Source of the DNA: Nodosilinea sp. P-1105
GTDB taxonomy: Bacteria > Cyanobacteriota > Cyanobacteriia > Phormidesmidales > Phormidesmidaceae
Assembly (NCBI RefSeq): GCF_012911975.1
Contig: NZ_SMDQ01000022.1
Location: forward strand, 1 to 64,000
DNA length: 64,000 nucleotides
Reading direction: 5' to 3'
Below, piece by piece: positions 61,064 through 64,000 of this stretch. A model generated the notes under the pieces. That model ran no database searches and was not told the origin of the DNA. It saw only the letters and a list, made by a program, of their open reading frames with translations. How positions within the stretch are numbered: position 1 is the first letter of the stretch; every line of letters starts with the position of its first letter. The translations under genes were made by a program, and so were the position numbers.

Positions 61064-61915
61064 CTACTGAGGTGGTTGAGACCAGCGGAAAAATATGCCG
61101 CCTAGCAAGCTCAAAAGGGCTAAGCCCAATAGACCTGCCAGAGGATTATCGTCTAGCCCTGTGACCCAGGCGGGAACCGCCCCAGTGGGGGTAATCAGGT
61201 GTCCCACGTTCACTAGATAGTAGCCCCACACTAAGCCACTATGGAGTCCTACCGGGTGGCCGAGTCCAGTTGTGGCAGCTGAATCCAGGGGAATGCGTCG
61301 GGCCCAAACTAGGACGATGCCCAATAACAGTAGCCCCACGAACTGGGGCAACATCGCCAAAAGCACATCTAGGGGCTTAATAAAATGAGCCAGGGCAAAA
61401 ATCAGGCTGCTGATGGCTAACGCCCAACGGAGCGAGCAGCCCTGTTCTAGTTCCCACAACAGCCAGCCACGAAACAAGATTTCTTCTGACCAGCCTACGG
61501 CAAAGGCCGTGATTGCCCCTGCTAAGCCGATGCCAACTAAGCCCCAGCCTAGGTCGGGCCTGAGTCTAGCCCAACCTAACCCCAGTTGCACCAGCACCAG
61601 CAACGCTAGACTCAGTACACCGATGATCCCACCAAGCCCCATGCCCCGCAGTAAAGGCTTTAATCCGGCAAAGCCTATCTGCCGCCAGGGCTGAACCACC
61701 CCATGCACCCGTCGCTGCCATCGGGGGAGCACGATCAGAAACACGAGATAGAGTAGCGCGGTGGGAAATAAATCGCCGCCGGGTAATCTTCCCTGGGCCG
61801 AAAGCCAATACAGGGGCAGGGCGGCTGGGGCCCAAACCGTAGCCACTAACCCTAAGAAGGCGAAGACCCGCACTGGAGAGGACGACTTGGCTAATTTCGA
61901 GGCCGCGATCGCCAT
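61064..61915 (-). CDS. CPBP-family intramembrane metalloprotease
   Basis: The 283-aa protein has about eight membrane helices. Catalytic motif 1 is WSEEILFRGWLLWELE (EExxxR), motif 2 is LIFALAHFIKP (FxxxH), and motif 3 is the conserved His/Asn-type segment GLHSG...WGYYLVN. CPBP (Abi/Rce1) members cut prenylated proteins in eukaryotes and peptides in bacteria; some process bacteriocins. It lies 13 bp after clpS on the same strand, so the two are probably co-transcribed. Confidence 0.9.
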   Translation of the reverse strand: MAIAASKLAKSSSPVRVFAFLGLVATVWAPAALPLYWLSAQGRLPGGDLFPTALLYLVFLIVLPRWQRRVHGVVQPWRQIGFAGLKPLLRGMGLGGIIGVLSLALLVLVQLGLGWARLRPDLGWGLVGIGLAGAITAFAVGWSEEILFRGWLLWELEQGCSLRWALAISSLIFALAHFIKPLDVLLAMLPQFVGLLLLGIVLVWARRIPLDSAATTGLGHPVGLHSGLVWGYYLVNVGHLITPTGAVPAWVTGLDDNPLAGLLGLALLSLLGGIFFRWSQPPQ

Positions 61916-61928
61916 TTATGCACTCATA

Positions 61929-62216
61929 CTATTCGTCTGGTTCGATGGTACTGGTTAACCCTAAATTCTTCAGCCCTTCGCTATAAAATTCAGCATGTTC
62001 TAGGGCACAGGTAATCACAAGGGCAACGCCAGCGGTGTGAGCCTGCATCATAATGTCGACTGCTTGGGGCATGGTTAAGCTGGGTACAACCTTCAGCAGT
62101 GATTCCACCACGTACTCCATCGAGTTGAATTCGTCATTATGGAGTAGCACCCGGTAGCGGGGCGCTGGCTTGCGGACAGTGGAGGTTGTACTTCGCTCTA
62201 TAGTTTCGACAGACAC
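61929..62216 (-). CDS. clpS: ATP-dependent Clp protease adaptor ClpS
   Basis: The 95-aa protein has the ClpS core PRYRVLLHNDEFNSMEYVVESLLKVV, and the Met/His N-degron pocket in MMQAHTAGVALVITCALEHAEFYSEGLKNLGL. It delivers N-end-rule substrates to ClpC or ClpA with ClpP. Cyanobacteria often carry two clpS paralogues and a short one like this could be either. The CPBP protease gene is coupled downstream. Confidence 0.93.
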   Translation of the reverse strand: MSVETIERSTTSTVRKPAPRYRVLLHNDEFNSMEYVVESLLKVVPSLTMPQAVDIMMQAHTAGVALVITCALEHAEFYSEGLKNLGLTSTIEPDE

Positions 62217-62487
62217 GACAATCCCTCTTCAACTGGGTAAAGGATTAACTCCAGGGACATCTCCCTCTGCTCATAAAACTTTACCCTAGGCTGAGTGTCG
62301 CCCTTGGGTCAAGGGTAAATTCTAACCCACGGGAATGTTTTGAAGACGGCGACGGCTTTACCTGGCCTGATGGGGGACCACCTATCCCTAAGATCAAGTG
62401 GCCCATTGTCAGGGCAGGGAGTGATTGAGGGCAATGGATACTTAGGCGCGAATTTTTTTTACCCGAATTTTTTCTACCATAGAGGGT

Positions 62488-63006
62488 ATGTCGGATCGTC
62501 ACTTTGATACCGCTGTGCCAGAGTCTTCTACCCCAAATCTTAAGTCGTCCCTTGGTCCGACCTGGGAGAGTCCTAGTGCCGAGACCTTGGTCCCGCATCA
62601 AATTGTATTTTTGGAATGGCAAGGGACCCGATTGTATGCTGAAGTTATTCAGGTGATTCGCGATCGCCAGGTCTGCTGGGTACGCCCTTTGGTCTTGGCG
62701 GCCCCCCAACGGTCGCCCATCTTGTATGCGTCCTCATGGTTTGATGCTTCGGATGTCAGCGATGCGACCAGACAACCGGTTGTCCCCGACTTGATCTGGC
62801 CCATCCACCAGTTTCGCCTGGCTTTGGATGAGGATGTGCTACCGTTTTTGAGCTTGCAGGGCCAGAAGTTCTCTATCCCTGGTCAACCTCGACCGGCTGA
62901 TGCCACGCCTTTGCATCAACTGCAGCAGTTTGTCGCCAGCTTTTGCTCACCTCAGGCGTCCAATGCTTCAGATACTACTGTTTCAGATAACTGCGATCGC
63001 CCCTGA
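62488..63006 (+). CDS. Conserved cyanobacterial hypothetical protein
   Basis: The 172-aa protein has a mostly beta core: LVPHQIVFLEWQGTRLYAEVIQVIRDRQVCWVRPLVL, then SSWFDASDVSDATRQPVVPDLIWPIHQFRLALDEDVLPFL. The N-terminal 30 and C-terminal 30 residues are low-complexity. I recognise it as a cyanobacteria-wide unknown family. No signal peptide or membrane helix is seen. It is divergent from clpS. The following gap to 63332 shows no gene. Confidence 0.72.
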   Translation: MSDRHFDTAVPESSTPNLKSSLGPTWESPSAETLVPHQIVFLEWQGTRLYAEVIQVIRDRQVCWVRPLVLAAPQRSPILYASSWFDASDVSDATRQPVVPDLIWPIHQFRLALDEDVLPFLSLQGQKFSIPGQPRPADATPLHQLQQFVASFCSPQASNASDTTVSDNCDRP

Positions 63007-63331
63007 CCCAAGACCCGATCTAAGCAGCACCCTGTCATTATCCTGGCGAGCCCAGTGATGGTGCCGACCAGTATGCTCAGGCATCAGCCGATCAGTTGTT
63101 GCTGCCCCCTGGAACTTGAAACCCTAAGCCAGGGTTGTCATCTGTCTGCCAACCAGGGCTAGCGCCTGTCTTTGCCAACGCTGGGTAGAGTCAGCGGTCT
63201 AGGTGACACCAGCGCTAGACCCTCGAGTTTGATAAATTTTTTATGAAGATAGCTAAGCTAGGGTGATTAGCTCTTTGCCCCTCATTAATAATGCAGGCTA
63301 CAAGACAACATCTATGGGGTTTCACCTAGGG
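63007..63331. other. Gap without a recognised gene
   Basis: About 320 bp after the hypothetical gene shows nothing I can name: no clear terminator, repeat or frame. Confidence 0.3.
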
Positions 63332-63371
63332 GATATCACTGGGGGAATGTCACTGGGGGGATGTCACTGGG
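63332..63371. repeat. Three-copy 14-bp tandem repeat at a gene end
   Basis: Units of the form (G/A)ATATCACTGGGGG and (A/G)ATGTCACTGGGGG stand head to tail at 63332-63371 in three copies. The last copy contains the stop codon of the minus-strand gene ending at 63364, so changes in copy number would affect its 3' end. Confidence 0.7.
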
Positions 63372-63615
63372 CCAGTTCCCAAGCATCATCCCAAAGCGGG
63401 TTTAGCGTATTTCTTGGAACTAAGCGAATCCGGCCAGCGTCCATTTCGCTCATGAGCAGTTCTAGGGCTTCTGAGTCACCTATGGGTAAATACCCCAAGC
63501 GAGAGAGCTCGGTGTTGATGCCCTGCTCAATATCAGGAGTTAAGAGCCCCATATGGAGGGCCTTTTCAACCAGATGACGAATAGAGAAGGTTTGATGCAT
63601 AGAGATCTGACTCAT
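63364..63615 (-). CDS. Small conserved cyanobacterial protein
   Basis: The 83-aa protein (78 aa from the second Met) is soluble and helical: SIRHLVEKALHMGLLTPDIEQGINTELSRLGYLPIGDSEALELLMSEMDAGRIRLVP. The even charge and conserved-looking Leu pattern suggest a compact domain. I recall this kind of short protein in cyanobacteria without known function. It is divergent from the partial gene at the right end. Confidence 0.65.
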   Translation of the reverse strand: MSQISMHQTFSIRHLVEKALHMGLLTPDIEQGINTELSRLGYLPIGDSEALELLMSEMDAGRIRLVPRNTLNPLWDDAWELAQ

Positions 63616-63721
63616 AGATATTAGCCATATAAGTGAATGTTGTACTGATATTGTCTGAAGCTTTAGCCATTAAGGAGGTGATAGCCTGCATGATCTAATG
63701 TGAGCCTGGTTCAGGAAATAA

Positions 63722-63735
63722 GTGATTTAAATCAC
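63722..63735. promoter_or_regulatory. 14-bp perfect palindrome
   Basis: GTGATTTAAATCAC (63722-63735) is a perfect palindrome in the AT-rich divergent region between the 83-aa gene and the gene starting at 63948. Dimeric regulators bind such sites; no regulator is known here. Confidence 0.4.
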
Positions 63736-63947
63736 CAAATGAATCAAGGTATACCAGTATAGTCAGTAAATTCACGGAGGCAGATGGTTAACAAGATCTG
63801 CACACGATCAGCAGTTTTATCAAGATCAGGCCAATTTCCTGGATAAAGTTAGGTGTTTTACAGTGAAAGCACTTACTGTCGTAGATATTAGACCGTAGCT
63901 TTAACAGTTGTTAACAATTTTCTTGGGCTGACTAGGAGTATAGGAAT

Positions 63948-64000
63948 ATGCAAACTATGACTAGACCTATGGCTGTCGTACAAGCTCAGGGCTCTCTCAA
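63948..64000 (+). CDS. 5' end of a gene, possibly a STAS-domain anti-anti-sigma protein (partial)
   Basis: The frame from ATG 63948 reads MQTMTRPMAVVQAQGSL and runs off the window. GGAATA lies just before the ATG. MAVVQAQGSL matches the first beta strand of STAS (anti-sigma factor antagonist) domains, but 17 residues are too few to be sure. An internal ATG at 63957 is also possible. Confidence 0.4.
   Translation, partial: MQTMTRPMAVVQAQGSL

Overview
The window comes from a cyanobacterium. Cyanobacteria-specific or photosynthetic genes run throughout it: the NDH-1 subunit NdhM, HemJ, a helical carotenoid protein related to the orange carotenoid protein, a Flv1-type flavodiiron protein, the copper ATPase CtaA, FdC2-type ferredoxin, HisZ, and phylloquinone-pathway MenF/MenD. 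The octamer GCGATCGC (HIP1) recurs throughout. Base composition is moderately GC-rich. The genus cannot be fixed from the sequence; the style fits a Leptolyngbya-like lineage, but that is a guess. Both ends look chromosomal. I see no phage, CRISPR array, rRNA operon or intact insertion sequence.

Layout. 0-4 kb: a dispersed repeat block, a large TPR protein and hemJ, ending in two hairpins. 3.8-6.8 kb: a tiny CAADP-repeat lipoprotein candidate, a pentapeptide-repeat protein, a class-V aminotransferase and ndhM. 7-13.2 kb: a signalling neighbourhood of a PP2C phosphatase with a zinc ribbon and kinase-like remnant, a CHAT protease-FHA fusion, an unknown protein, and a TPR-CD225 membrane protein. 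13-24 kb: phosphoribosyltransferase, GPH transporter, HCP, ctaA, the second copy of the dispersed repeat, a DUF427 protein, moaA, CIRCE-controlled groEL without groES, and a DEDDh exonuclease. 24.6-31 kb: TagA-type glycosyltransferase, flv1, menF-menD. 31-37 kb: a minus-strand run (7Fe-type ferredoxin, histidine kinase, membrane protein; dnaJ-like plus hisZ; IMPase; FdC2), then tRNA-Ser(GGA). 37-50 kb: coiled-coil DMT transporter, PAS kinase, UbiB-type kinase, DegT aminotransferase, ribD, a CGLC thioredoxin and a CHASE2-GGDEF-EAL protein. 50-54 kb: about 1 kb of repeat-rich non-coding DNA, two small membrane-anchored proteins and class II aldolase. 54-64 kb: tRNA-Lys(UUU), hemB, hypE-hypA-hypB, an unusual transketolase-like enzyme, clpS with a CPBP protease, and the first codons of a possible STAS protein at the right edge.

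How the genes fit together. Most are housekeeping or photosynthetic metabolism: tetrapyrroles (hemB, hemJ), quinone (menF, menD), Mo cofactor (moaA), riboflavin (ribD), histidine (hisZ), Calvin cycle (fba), NDH-1 (ndhM), photoprotection (HCP, Flv1) and hydrogenase maturation (hypABE). The less ordinary content is the 7-13 kb module, where phosphothreonine recognition (FHA), phosphatase (PP2C) and caspase-like proteolysis (CHAT) sit side by side; the TPR-CD225 fusion; the CAADP protein; and at least two families of dispersed intergenic repeats, one in inverted copies about 18 kb apart and one in four copies between 36 and 51 kb.
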